Made by a program: the position numbers and the translations under genes
Shown: positions 8,197 through 16,142 of the stretch, piece by piece
How positions within the stretch are numbered: the first letter of the stretch is position 1
Layout of the letters: each line of letters starts with the position of its first letter
Notes under the pieces: generated by a model
Seen by the model: the letters and a program-made list of their open reading frames with translations, nothing else
Database searches by the model: none
What the model was told of the DNA's origin: nothing
Assembly: GCA_002415025.1 (NCBI GenBank)
Contig: DIBR01000017.1
Span: forward strand, 3,020 to 50,882
Source: Spongiibacteraceae bacterium UBA5047
GTDB lineage: Bacteria; Pseudomonadota; Gammaproteobacteria; Pseudomonadales; Spongiibacteraceae
Length of the DNA stretch: 47,863 bases
Reading direction: 5' to 3'

Positions 8197-8213
8197 TGCA
8201 AGAGCCGTGCCTA
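8197..8213 (-). promoter_or_regulatory. Candidate sigma-54 (-24/-12) promoter in front of rpoN
   Basis: Read on the minus strand the site is TAGGCACGGCTCTTGCA. Compared with the established sigma-54 consensus YTGGCACGRNNNTTGCW, only the T before GG differs. The invariant GG and GC are exactly 10 bases apart. The predicted transcription start lies about 70 bases before the rpoN ATG. The element is in the 135-base lptB-rpoN gap, not in coding sequence, which raises its credibility. A GGCTC/GAGCC inverted repeat overlaps the -12 half. Confidence 0.65.
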
Positions 8214-8248
8214 ATCGGTACACTTTTTGCTCAGCTGCTGCGGTGAGC

Positions 8249-8974
8249 CTAGAGCCGAAACTGGTGGCCAAGGTATATGTCGCGTACCACGGGGTCGTTG
8301 AGAACCTTCTCGGCATTGCCTTCGGCGACGATTTTGCCCTCGCCGACAATGTAAGCTTTCTCGCAGATATCCAGGGTTTCGCGGACGTTGTGGTCGGTAA
8401 TCAGAACACCAATACCACGCTGCTGCAGGTGACGAATGATGTCTTTGATGTCGTTGACCGAGATAGGGTCAACGCCGGCAAAAGGTTCGTCGAGCAGGAT
8501 AAATTTCGGTTCGGTGGCCAGTGCCCGGGCGATCTCCACCCGGCGGCGCTCGCCTCCCGACAGCGCCATGCCGGCGGAATCGCGGATATGGGTAATATGG
8601 AATTCCTGCAGCAGCTGTTCCATTAACGCCTTGCGCTGCCTGCGCTTGAGGTCTTTGCGGGTCTCAAGTATGGCCATGATGTTGTCGGCCACCGACAGTT
8701 TCCGGAAAATTGAGGCTTCCTGTGGCAGGTAGCCGAGGCCGGCGCGGGCACGGCCGTGAACGCTTTCGCCGGTGATATCTTTATCATCAATCGTAATGCG
8801 ACCGTTGTCGGCATTAACTATGCCGACAATCATGTAGAAGCAGGTGGTTTTGCCAGCTCCGTTGGGGCCGAGCAATCCGACAATCTCGCCGCTGCTGATG
8901 TTCAGCGACACATCGCGAATGATCTGGCGACCCTTGTAGGCCTTGGCAAGATTGTCGGCGCGCAAAATAGCCAT
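8249..8974 (-). CDS. lptB: LPS export ABC transporter ATPase LptB
   Basis: A 241-residue ABC ATPase with Walker A GPNGAGKTT (36-44), the signature LSGGERRRVEIARAL and Walker B FILLDEPFAGVDP followed by the switch His in VLITDHNVRETL. Length and the DEPFAGVDP block are typical of LptB, which powers LptFG to extract LPS from the inner membrane. It starts one base after the lptA stop, in the lptC-lptA-lptB order. Confidence 0.97.
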   Translation of the reverse strand: MAILRADNLAKAYKGRQIIRDVSLNISSGEIVGLLGPNGAGKTTCFYMIVGIVNADNGRITIDDKDITGESVHGRARAGLGYLPQEASIFRKLSVADNIMAILETRKDLKRRQRKALMEQLLQEFHITHIRDSAGMALSGGERRRVEIARALATEPKFILLDEPFAGVDPISVNDIKDIIRHLQQRGIGVLITDHNVRETLDICEKAYIVGEGKIVAEGNAEKVLNDPVVRDIYLGHQFRL

Positions 8975-8975
8975 A

Positions 8976-9497
8976 TTAGTTGGCCTGAGCGTCGGAGTCG
9001 GGTTCTGGTTTTTTCTGGGGCTGTAGAGTCATATTCACTCGTTCGCTGCCATCGTTTTTGTCACTTTCTGCCAGTACGGTCTGCTTTTCGCTGTCGTAAA
9101 CAATACGGTTGCCACGAATTTCCGAGCCTTGCTGCTCGATAATGGCCTGGTCGGTCAGGATGACCTGGCCATTTTTGACAAAGTACTCAATCGAATTGGC
9201 CTGGGCGCGTACGGTGCCGTCGTTCTGGGTCAGGATTGATGGTTTGCCCAGGGCGAGAATGCGGTTCACCTCGCGGTTTTGCTCGTCAATGATCAGGCGG
9301 TCGGCCCTGATCGACAGGGCGCCTTGCACCAGCACTACGTTGCCTTCGTAGATGCCGGTTCCGCCCTCGTAGGTAGCGCGATCGGCGCTGATATTGATGG
9401 GTGCCTGTGCCGCCAGAGCCGGCCTGGCCAGTAATAGAACGACTACCGCAAGCAGGGCAACGCAGGTCTTCGGGAAAAGGGTATCAGGGGCTCTCAT
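8976..9497 (-). CDS. lptA: LPS periplasmic bridge protein LptA
   Basis: A 173-residue protein with an N-terminal signal peptide (hydrophobic stretch CVALLAVVVLLLARPALA, probable cleavage after ALA near residue 30). An OstA/LptA beta-jellyroll domain follows (INISADRATYEGGTGIYEGN, then IRADRLIIDEQN and GSEIRGNRIVYDSEKQTVLAE). LptA monomers form the periplasmic bridge carrying LPS from LptC to LptD. The start overlaps the end of lptC by 14 bases. Confidence 0.95.
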   Translation of the reverse strand: MRAPDTLFPKTCVALLAVVVLLLARPALAAQAPINISADRATYEGGTGIYEGNVVLVQGALSIRADRLIIDEQNREVNRILALGKPSILTQNDGTVRAQANSIEYFVKNGQVILTDQAIIEQQGSEIRGNRIVYDSEKQTVLAESDKNDGSERVNMTLQPQKKPEPDSDAQAN

Positions 9498-10059
9498 ATC
9501 GACCTTTTACGTCTGCCAGAAACTCGATGCGCTCGCTATCCATTGCGGCGTGCATGCCGGTTGCGGTTGTCAGGGCATCAGGGCTGCTGAATTGAACCGG
9601 ATGGCTGGTGTGCAATCGGTTGTTGGCGATATCCAGCGTCAGGGCCGGCGACTCAATTTTTGCGGTGTGGACGAAATCCTTTATCAGCACATCCTGTTCG
9701 AGGTCGAGCCGCTGTCCGTCGGCCGACAATATGCCGCGCCGGGCAACGGCCGTCCAGTTTTGCTGCTCGGCTTTTTGACCGTGATAGATAGGTGAGAACA
9801 GGATAACGGCGCCATCGTATTGGCGATTGGCGCGGTCTGCCTGCCAGCGATAGGCAATGTCGCCGTCTTTGCTGTAGGTTGTGCCGCTCGGTTCGAGCAG
9901 GTAGGAATCAAACTGCCGCAAGCTGCTGAGCTCGGCCGTGGAGACGCCGAGCTTGCCGCTTTCGCCATATTCGGTCACTGACAGAATCAGTACCAGCAGG
10001 CCGGCAATGGCTGCACCGATGGAAGCCGGGCGGAATGGACGTTTCACTTTGCTGTTCAT
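9484..10059 (-). CDS. lptC: LPS export protein LptC
   Basis: A 191-residue bitopic protein. An N-terminal transmembrane helix (about 13-33, IGAAIAGLLVLILSVTEYG) is followed by a periplasmic beta-jellyroll domain with LDLEQDVLIKDF and LTLDIANNRLHTSHPVQFSS, typical of LptC. It docks LptA onto the LptB2FG complex. It is placed between kdsC (3 bases away) and lptA (overlapping), so an operon is very likely. Confidence 0.92.
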   Translation of the reverse strand: MNSKVKRPFRPASIGAAIAGLLVLILSVTEYGESGKLGVSTAELSSLRQFDSYLLEPSGTTYSKDGDIAYRWQADRANRQYDGAVILFSPIYHGQKAEQQNWTAVARRGILSADGQRLDLEQDVLIKDFVHTAKIESPALTLDIANNRLHTSHPVQFSSPDALTTATGMHAAMDSERIEFLADVKGRYESP

Positions 10060-10062
10060 GTC

Positions 10063-10584
10063 TTAAAGAAATCGCTCCCAGCTTGCGGTGAGGGTGCCCT
10101 GTGCCTTCATGATCAGCTCGCAGGTTTCACGTACCGCGCCAGCGCCACCCTGACGGCTGGTTTGCCAGTCGGCGTGCTGAGCGACAAAGCTGTGAGCGTT
10201 CGCAACGGCGACACCCAGGCCCGCAGCGCGAATGGCGCCAAGGTCGGGGAGATCATCACCGATATAGGCGACGGCTGACAGTGGGAGTTGCAAATCTCCG
10301 CAGAGTTCCTCAAGAGCGGTCCGTTTGTCTTCGCGACCCTGATAGATCAGGGTTATTCCCAGCTCACCAGCCCGCCGTGCAACCAGGTCGGATACCCGCC
10401 CGGTGATAATGGCGGTATCAATCCCGCTGTCGCGCAGCAGCTTGATTCCGAGCCCGTCGAGAATGCTGAAGGCCTTCATTTCTTCACCGCTGTTGCCAAA
10501 AAAGAGGCTGCCGTCAGTGAGAACACCGTCGACGTCGGTGACGAGCAGCTTGACAGGTTTTGCCTTGTTGATGATGTCCAGCAT
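10063..10584 (-). CDS. kdsC: 3-deoxy-D-manno-octulosonate 8-phosphate phosphatase KdsC
   Basis: A 173-residue HAD-superfamily phosphatase without a cap domain. The nucleophile motif is DVDGVLTDG with Asp17 and Asp19; later come AIITGRVSDLVARRAGELGI and VAYIGDDLPDLGAIRAAGLGVAVANA. It makes Kdo from Kdo-8-phosphate for the LPS inner core. It follows kdsD by 10 bases, so two steps of the Kdo pathway are adjacent. Confidence 0.96.
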   Translation of the reverse strand: MLDIINKAKPVKLLVTDVDGVLTDGSLFFGNSGEEMKAFSILDGLGIKLLRDSGIDTAIITGRVSDLVARRAGELGITLIYQGREDKRTALEELCGDLQLPLSAVAYIGDDLPDLGAIRAAGLGVAVANAHSFVAQHADWQTSRQGGAGAVRETCELIMKAQGTLTASWERFL

Positions 10585-10594
10585 CGTGACGACC

Positions 10595-11563
10595 TCAGGC
10601 TACGCCAGCGCGCAGGATGTCGTGCAAGTGCAGCACGCCTGCGGGGTGGTTGGCATCATCAACTACAATGAGAGCGGTGATTTTGCGTTCTTCCATAATG
10701 TGAAGCGCCTCCGCGGCCAGCATGCCGGGGCTGACGCTCTGCGGGCTGCGGGTCATGACGTCGTCGATAACGGCAGACTGGATATCCACGCCGTGGTCGA
10801 TAGTGCGCCGGAGGTCGCCGTCGGTAAACAGGCCGATCAGGCTGCCGCCATCGTCTTGAATGGTGGTCATACCCAGCGCCTTGCTACTCATTTCCAGCAG
10901 AGCCTTACTCATTGGAGTGCCGCTGGCAACGCAGGGGATTTCGCTGCCGGTGTGCATAATGTCTTCTACCTTGAGCAGTAGCTTGCGGCCCAGTGCGCCA
11001 CCGGGGTGCGAAAAGGCAAAATCCTCAGCAGTGAAGCCTCTGGCTTCGAGCAGGGCAATGGCCAATGCGTCGCCCAGAACCAGCGATACCGTTGTGCTGG
11101 AGGTCGGGGCCAACCCCAGCGGGCAGGCCTCTTCACTGACACTGGCATCCAGGTGAGCATCAGCGCTGCGGGCGAGTTCGGATTGCGGGTTGCCGGTCAT
11201 CGCAATCAGTGGGATGGCGAGTCGCTTTAAGAGAGGCAGGAGGGTAATAACTTCCGTTGTATTGCCGGAGTTGGAAAGCGCCAATACCGCATCGCGCGCG
11301 GTAATCATGCCCATGTCACCGTGACTTGCTTCGCCGGGATGCACAAACATGGCAGGTGTACCGGTGCTGGCCAGCGTGGCGGCAATCTTCTTGCCAATAT
11401 GGCCCGATTTACCCATGCCGGTGACGACCACGCGCCCATCGCAGGCGAGCAATAGCTCACAGGTCCGGGAAAACTGGGCGTCTATGCGCTCTGTCAGTGC
11501 AGCAACGGCGGCGCTTTCTATTGAAATAGTGCGTTTTGCCGAGTTTAGATAGTCAACGGGCAT
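10595..11563 (-). CDS. kdsD: D-arabinose 5-phosphate isomerase KdsD
   Basis: A 322-residue protein with a SIS sugar-isomerase domain (about 40-175; VVVTGMGKSGHIGKKIAATL, SNSGNTTEVITLLPLLK) followed by two CBS domains (about 205-322; GLFTDGDLRRTIDHG). It converts ribulose-5-phosphate to arabinose-5-phosphate, the first Kdo pathway step. It is the first gene of the leftward kdsD-kdsC-lptCAB group. In other gammaproteobacteria the mlaFEDCB operon starts divergently next to it, but here mlaF, mlaE and mlaD are missing. Confidence 0.96.
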   Translation of the reverse strand: MPVDYLNSAKRTISIESAAVAALTERIDAQFSRTCELLLACDGRVVVTGMGKSGHIGKKIAATLASTGTPAMFVHPGEASHGDMGMITARDAVLALSNSGNTTEVITLLPLLKRLAIPLIAMTGNPQSELARSADAHLDASVSEEACPLGLAPTSSTTVSLVLGDALAIALLEARGFTAEDFAFSHPGGALGRKLLLKVEDIMHTGSEIPCVASGTPMSKALLEMSSKALGMTTIQDDGGSLIGLFTDGDLRRTIDHGVDIQSAVIDDVMTRSPQSVSPGMLAAEALHIMEERKITALIVVDDANHPAGVLHLHDILRAGVA

Positions 11564-11862
11564 GCTGGTTTTTCGCTGTAATCACAATCATTTATCGAGT
11601 AAAGGCTACCATCGGCAGGCAATAGGTCGATATGATAAGAGGCCCTGCCTCAAATTGATAGCGGGCAGTGGGCAGCATGTGTGAGCATTTTGCCTTGCGT
11701 TGTGGTCTATAGGCTAGTGAGGCGAGATCCGGGTCTGGACGGCATGCGCTGCGCCGGCGCTGAAAATGGTGTAAGAAGTGAAGCCAGACAGTAATGGTGT
11801 AAGAAGTGAAGCCAGACAGTAATGGAAATGGCGAAACTAACAATCGTGGAGTTTACCGAGTC
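11564..11862. other. Intergenic region between divergent kdsD and mlaC
   Basis: About 300 bases with no convincing gene. In relatives mlaF, mlaE and mlaD (and sometimes yrbG) lie in this position. I see no recognisable remnant of an ABC ATPase, permease or MCE domain in any frame. The right part holds a perfect 28-bp tandem duplication (11765-11820) with a further 5 matching bases. Promoters for both flanking genes must lie here, but I could not pick clear ones. Confidence 0.7.
11765..11820. repeat. Perfect 28-bp tandem direct repeat, two copies
   Basis: The 28-base unit at 11765-11792, starting AATGGTGTAAGAAGTGAAGC, is repeated without mismatch at 11793-11820. A partial third copy (AATGG) follows at 11821-11825. 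It ends about 40 bases upstream of the mlaC ATG. As 28 is not a multiple of three and each copy has stops, it does not code. It looks like a recent slippage duplication. Confidence 0.95.
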
Positions 11863-12534
11863 ATGTTGCAACGAATGTCGACCCTGCTTTTCTCAGCTTT
11901 GATGGTTGTTGTCGCCAGTGCATCAGCGCTGGCCGAACAGCCCGGCCCCCATGCGGTCGTGCTGGACACCACAACCCGTGTTACCAAGGTTATCGAAGAG
12001 GCGCGCAGTTATGTGGAGGAGGACCCCGAGCGTTTCTACTCGGAGGTGGAAAATATCCTCGGCGATGTAGTTGATTTTCCCAGCTTTGCGCGCGGCGTAA
12101 TGGGCAAATACGGAAGCAAACGTTACTACGACACCCTGTCGGACGATGAAAAGGCGAAGTTCCGCGATCGTGTCGAGCGTTTTACCCAGACTTTTCGCGA
12201 TCGGCTGATTCGCACCTACGCCAAAGGGCTTCTTGCCTTTGACGGCAACCGTATAGAAGTGCTGCCACTGTCGGACGGCGAGGATCTTGAGGGTAGCGTG
12301 AATGTCGAGCAGCATATATACGGCAATGCACCTCAGCCCTACGTGATTTTCTACAAGCTCAAGGAAGGGCGCGATGGCTGGAAACTGCGCAACGTTAGCA
12401 TTGAGGGGGTGAATTTGGGCAAGACCTACCAAAGCCAGTTTTCTTCCGCGGTGCGCCGTTACAATGGTGACATCGATCAGGTTATCGATAACTGGACCGT
12501 TGAGCCTGAAAGTGGCGTAGCGGCAAAAGGCTGA
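11863..12534 (+). CDS. mlaC: Periplasmic phospholipid-binding protein MlaC (Ttg2D)
   Basis: A 223-residue secreted protein from the ATG at 11863. Its signal peptide MLQRMSTLLFSALMVVVASA ends at ALA-EQ, and the MlaC fold follows (VVDFPSFARGVMGKYG, FRDRLIRTYAKGLLAF, WKLRNVSIEGVNLGKTYQSQF, IDQVIDNW). MlaC shuttles phospholipids between the outer-membrane MlaA complex and inner-membrane MlaFEDB. A GTG at 11806 is in frame but would precede the signal peptide with a polar extension lying in the tandem repeat; the ATG has GGAG upstream. The odd point is context: mlaF, mlaE, mlaD and mlaB are all absent around it, so its partner must be encoded elsewhere or MlaC works without it. Confidence 0.93.
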   Translation: MLQRMSTLLFSALMVVVASASALAEQPGPHAVVLDTTTRVTKVIEEARSYVEEDPERFYSEVENILGDVVDFPSFARGVMGKYGSKRYYDTLSDDEKAKFRDRVERFTQTFRDRLIRTYAKGLLAFDGNRIEVLPLSDGEDLEGSVNVEQHIYGNAPQPYVIFYKLKEGRDGWKLRNVSIEGVNLGKTYQSQFSSAVRRYNGDIDQVIDNWTVEPESGVAAKG

Positions 12535-12617
12535 GCCCCCGCTTTGTTGGCATAGCCTTCGCTTGACCAATTGCGTACAATTCGCCGCCTGAATCCTATT
12601 AGTTTCGGTGCTGCTGC

Positions 12618-12851
12618 ATGTTGATTGACACCCTGAAAGCGCGATTGGTCGAGCAATTCCCCGACTGCGATATTGAAGCCTCTGCCGAAGGCAATCATTG
12701 CCACGTGCGTATTGTGGGTGATGTATTCTCAGGCCTTCGGCCTGTCAAGCGCCAACAGATGGTCTACGCCGCACTGAATGAGTGGATTGCAGACGGTTCG
12801 GTGCACGCTGTCCATATGTCGCTGCAAACCACTGCAGAAGCTCAAGGCTGA
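12618..12851 (+). CDS. ibaG: BolA-family protein IbaG (YrbA)
   Basis: A 77-residue BolA-like protein (LKARLVEQFPDCDIEASAEG, HCHVRIVGDVFSGLRPVKRQ, VYAALNEWIADGSVHAVHM). The His-containing HVRIVGD strand and the conserved FSGLRPVKRQQMVYAAL segment are those of IbaG, which partners with monothiol glutaredoxin in iron-sulfur handling and acid response. It sits directly before murA, the conserved arrangement. An mlaB gene normally lies between mlaC and ibaG; the 83-base gap here has no room for it. Confidence 0.93.
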   Translation: MLIDTLKARLVEQFPDCDIEASAEGNHCHVRIVGDVFSGLRPVKRQQMVYAALNEWIADGSVHAVHMSLQTTAEAQG

Positions 12852-12906
12852 TAGCCGGTCTGATTTTCGGATTAAGCTCCGACCTTTATTTTAACTGGGG
12901 AATTTC

Positions 12907-14169
12907 ATGGATAAGCTGATGATTCGTGGCGGCAAACGCCTCGATGGTGAAATCCGCATTTCAGGTGCAAAAAACTCCGCATTGCCTATTCTGGCGGCTA
13001 CGCTGTTGTGTGATGAGCCCATTACCATCCGCAACTTGCCTCACCTGCACGATATAACGACCATGATCGCGCTCCTGCGGTGTATGGGCGTTGAACTGAT
13101 TATTGATGAAAAGCTGAGCATCGAGGTGCACGCCGAAACCATTCGTGACCTCACTGCGCCCTACGAGCTGGTGAAAACGATGCGCGCATCGATTCTTGTT
13201 CTGGGACCGTTGCTGGCGCATTTTGGCGAGGCGCACGTATCATTCCCCGGCGGTTGTGCCATTGGTAGTCGCCCCGTGGATTTGCACCTCCGTGGGCTTG
13301 AGGCCATGGGTGCGCGCATTGAAGTTGATGAAGGCTATATCCACGCCTACCGCGATGGCCGCCTTAAGGGCGCGAATATTTTTATGGATACCGTCACGGT
13401 TGGCGGTACCGAGAATATTATGATGGCTGCGACGCTGGCCGATGGTCGCACGGTCATTGAGAACGCAGCACGCGAACCCGAAGTGGTCGACCTCGCCAAC
13501 TGCCTCAATGCCATGGGAGCAAAAATTACCGGGCATGGCACAGATACGGTCACGATTGAGGGCGTTGAAGGCCTGAAGGGTTGCGATTTCGCCGTTATGC
13601 CAGACCGGATAGAGACCGGCACCTATCTGGTGGCAGCTGCAGTTACGGGTGGTCGTGTAAAGCTAAAGGACACCAAAGCCGAGCACCTTGAAGCCGTGCT
13701 GGCCAAACTGGAAGAGGCCGGCGCCGAGATCACGGTGGGCGAGAATTATATTGAACTGGATATGCACGGCAAACGCCCTAAATCAGTCAACATAAAGACC
13801 GCGCCTTACCCGGGCTTCCCGACAGATATGCAGGCCCAGTTCACGGCCATGAATGCAGTGGCGCAGGGCAGCGCGCGGGTTACCGAAACAGTATTTGAAA
13901 ATCGCCTGATCCAAACCCATGAAATGAACCGCATGGGCGCGAAAATCAACATCGAGGGCAATACGGCGATTATTGAGGGCGTAGAGAAGCTGCGCGCGGC
14001 GCCGGTTATGGCCAGCGACCTGCGGGCGTCAGCCAGTCTGGTCATTGCCGGCTTAATTGCCGAAGGTGAAACCTGCGTTGACCGCATCTACCATATTGAC
14101 CGTGGTTACGAATGTATTGAGGAAAAACTGCAATTGCTTGGCGCCGATATTCGGCGTCTGGCGGAATAA
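12907..14169 (+). CDS. murA: UDP-N-acetylglucosamine 1-carboxyvinyltransferase MurA
   Basis: A 420-residue EPSP-synthase-fold enzyme, family length. The catalytic and fosfomycin-target cysteine is Cys117 in FPGGCAIGSRPVDLHLRGLE; the N-terminal GGKRLDGEIRISGAKNSALP is the substrate Lys/Asn block. It transfers enolpyruvate to UDP-GlcNAc, the first committed step of peptidoglycan synthesis. The gene follows ibaG and precedes hisG by 14 bases, a conserved arrangement in pseudomonad-like bacteria. Confidence 0.98.
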   Translation: MDKLMIRGGKRLDGEIRISGAKNSALPILAATLLCDEPITIRNLPHLHDITTMIALLRCMGVELIIDEKLSIEVHAETIRDLTAPYELVKTMRASILVLGPLLAHFGEAHVSFPGGCAIGSRPVDLHLRGLEAMGARIEVDEGYIHAYRDGRLKGANIFMDTVTVGGTENIMMAATLADGRTVIENAAREPEVVDLANCLNAMGAKITGHGTDTVTIEGVEGLKGCDFAVMPDRIETGTYLVAAAVTGGRVKLKDTKAEHLEAVLAKLEEAGAEITVGENYIELDMHGKRPKSVNIKTAPYPGFPTDMQAQFTAMNAVAQGSARVTETVFENRLIQTHEMNRMGAKINIEGNTAIIEGVEKLRAAPVMASDLRASASLVIAGLIAEGETCVDRIYHIDRGYECIEEKLQLLGADIRRLAE

Positions 14170-14183
14170 ACCCAGAGAACCCT

Positions 14184-14831
14184 GTGGAAAAGATAACGAT
14201 CGCCCTGACCAAGGGCCGCATACTGAAGGATACCCTGCCGCTGTTTGCCGAAGCAGGGATAGAGCCTGTCGAGAATATTGCGGAAAGCCGCAAGCTGATT
14301 TTTGATACCACGCTGGCCCATGTTCAGTTTGTGGTTATTCGCGGTACCGACGTGCCTACCTATGTGCAACTGGGTGCGGCCGATATTGGCGTTGCCGGCA
14401 AGGATATGCTGCTCGAGCACGGCGCGGCGGGCATGTATGAGCCGCTGGATTTGGGTATTGCCCGCTGTCGTCTGATGACCGCCATGATGCGAGACCAGGC
14501 CTTACCCCGCGGCAAAATCAAGGTGGCGACCAAGTTTGTAAATGTCGCGCGCCGCTATTTTGCCGCTCAGGGCACGCAGGTCGAGTTAATCAAGCTCTAC
14601 GGTGCAATGGAACTGGCGCCGCTGATGAACCTTGCCGATGTCATTGTCGATATCGTGGATACCGGCAATACTTTGCGAGCCAATGGCATGGAGCCGGCCG
14701 ATACGATTGCCGACATAAGCTCCCGGTTGGTGGTAAATACCAGTGCGATGAAGCGCAAGCACGAGGCAATTACCGATGTGGTTGAACGCTTGCGCAAGGC
14801 CGTGACTGCGCGGGAGACTGTCAGTGCCTGA
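14184..14831 (+). CDS. hisG: ATP phosphoribosyltransferase, short form HisG
   Basis: A 215-residue catalytic subunit starting at GTG 14184 (MEKITIALTKGRILKDTLPLF). DIGVAGKDMLLEH and the PRPP-binding region ADVIVDIVDTGNTLRANGM are present. It lacks the C-terminal regulatory ACT-like domain, so it is the short form that in its family requires HisZ for activity and feedback control by histidine; hisZ is not in this window. It catalyses the first step of histidine synthesis. Its end overlaps hisD by 8 bases. Confidence 0.96.
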   Translation: MEKITIALTKGRILKDTLPLFAEAGIEPVENIAESRKLIFDTTLAHVQFVVIRGTDVPTYVQLGAADIGVAGKDMLLEHGAAGMYEPLDLGIARCRLMTAMMRDQALPRGKIKVATKFVNVARRYFAAQGTQVELIKLYGAMELAPLMNLADVIVDIVDTGNTLRANGMEPADTIADISSRLVVNTSAMKRKHEAITDVVERLRKAVTARETVSA

Positions 14832-16128
14832 TCTTCTGCGTCGTCTCTTGGCCAGCGCCCCCGAATTCCCCGAAGCCCTCGACAAGCTGTTGGCTTGGGA
14901 CTCTGTTTCCGATGCCTCGGTAGACGAAACCGTCAACACGATTGTGAATGCTGTTCGTACCCGTGGCGATAGTGCCCTGCTGGACTACACGCGCCAACTT
15001 GATGGTTCGACTGCAGACAGCGTTGCTGCGCTCGAAGTATCGCCGGCGCGTTTGAATGCAGCCAGAAGCAGTCTTGATAGTGAATTGCGCACTGCGCTTG
15101 AGCATGCCGCCGAACGTATACGCAGCTACCACGAACACCAGCTACAGCAATCCTGGTCTTATACTGAAGCCGACGGCACGCTGCTGGGCCAGCAAATTAC
15201 GCCGCTGGATCGTGTTGGCCTGTATGTGCCGGGCGGGAAGGCCGCCTATCCCTCGTCGGTGCTGATGAATGCGGTGCCGGCAAAAGTGGCCGGCGTCGGC
15301 GAGCTTGTTATGGTGACGCCTACCCCTGGCGGGGTGGTGAACGATACGGTACTGGCGGCCGCCGCGATCGCCGGTGTCGACCGGATGTTTGCCATCGGCG
15401 GCGCCCAGGCGGTTGCGGCTTTGGCTTATGGCACAGAAACCATACCCCGTGTCGATAAAATTGTCGGCCCCGGCAACATCTATGTGGCCACCGCCAAGCG
15501 CAAGGTCTTTGGTCAGGTCGGGCTGGATATGATTGCCGGCCCCTCAGAAATTCTTGTGTACTGTGACGGCAAAACCGACCCCGACTGGATCGCTATGGAC
15601 CTGTTCTCCCAGGCCGAGCATGACGAAGACGCGCAATCCATCTTGCTGAGCCCCGATGCCGGTTTTCTCGACGCCGTTGCAGCCAGTATTCAACGCTTGC
15701 TGCCAACCCTGGAGCGCTCGGCGATTGTCGAGGCCTCCCTGGCCGGGCGCGCTGCCTTGATAGAGGTATCAGGCGTTGCACAGGCCATTGAGTTGATAAA
15801 CCGGATAGCGCCGGAGCATTTGGAGCTGTCGGTTGACGACCCTGAAGCCTTGTTGCCGGGTATCCGTCACGCTGGAGCGATCTTTCTGGGGCGTCACACG
15901 CCGGAGGCTCTGGGCGATTATTGTGCAGGGCCCAACCACGTCTTGCCTACGTCCGGCACTGCGCGTTTTTCCTCGCCGCTGGGGGTTTACGATTTCCAGA
16001 AGCGCAGCTCGCTAATTCGCTGCTCCGAGAACGCCTCGGCTTTGGGCCGGACCGCTTCGGTGCTGGCGCGTAGCGAATCGCTCACCGCGCACGCGCGCTC
16101 TGCTGAACTGCGCTGGCCGCGTAAATAA
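14824..16128 (+). CDS. hisD: Histidinol dehydrogenase HisD
   Basis: A 434-residue enzyme starting at GTG 14824 within the hisG end. Landmarks are LYVPGGKAAYPSSVLMNAVPA, FAIGGAQAVAALAYGTETIP, GPGNIYVATAKR, GLDMIAGPSEILV and the zinc/catalytic segment SQAEHDEDAQSILL, then IAPEHLELSVDD and GDYCAGPNHVLPTSGTARFS. It oxidises histidinol to histidine in two NAD+-dependent steps. Co-translation with hisG is likely from the overlap. Confidence 0.98.
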   Translation: MPDLLRRLLASAPEFPEALDKLLAWDSVSDASVDETVNTIVNAVRTRGDSALLDYTRQLDGSTADSVAALEVSPARLNAARSSLDSELRTALEHAAERIRSYHEHQLQQSWSYTEADGTLLGQQITPLDRVGLYVPGGKAAYPSSVLMNAVPAKVAGVGELVMVTPTPGGVVNDTVLAAAAIAGVDRMFAIGGAQAVAALAYGTETIPRVDKIVGPGNIYVATAKRKVFGQVGLDMIAGPSEILVYCDGKTDPDWIAMDLFSQAEHDEDAQSILLSPDAGFLDAVAASIQRLLPTLERSAIVEASLAGRAALIEVSGVAQAIELINRIAPEHLELSVDDPEALLPGIRHAGAIFLGRHTPEALGDYCAGPNHVLPTSGTARFSSPLGVYDFQKRSSLIRCSENASALGRTASVLARSESLTAHARSAELRWPRK

Positions 16129-16142
16129 GGACTCTCATTGCT

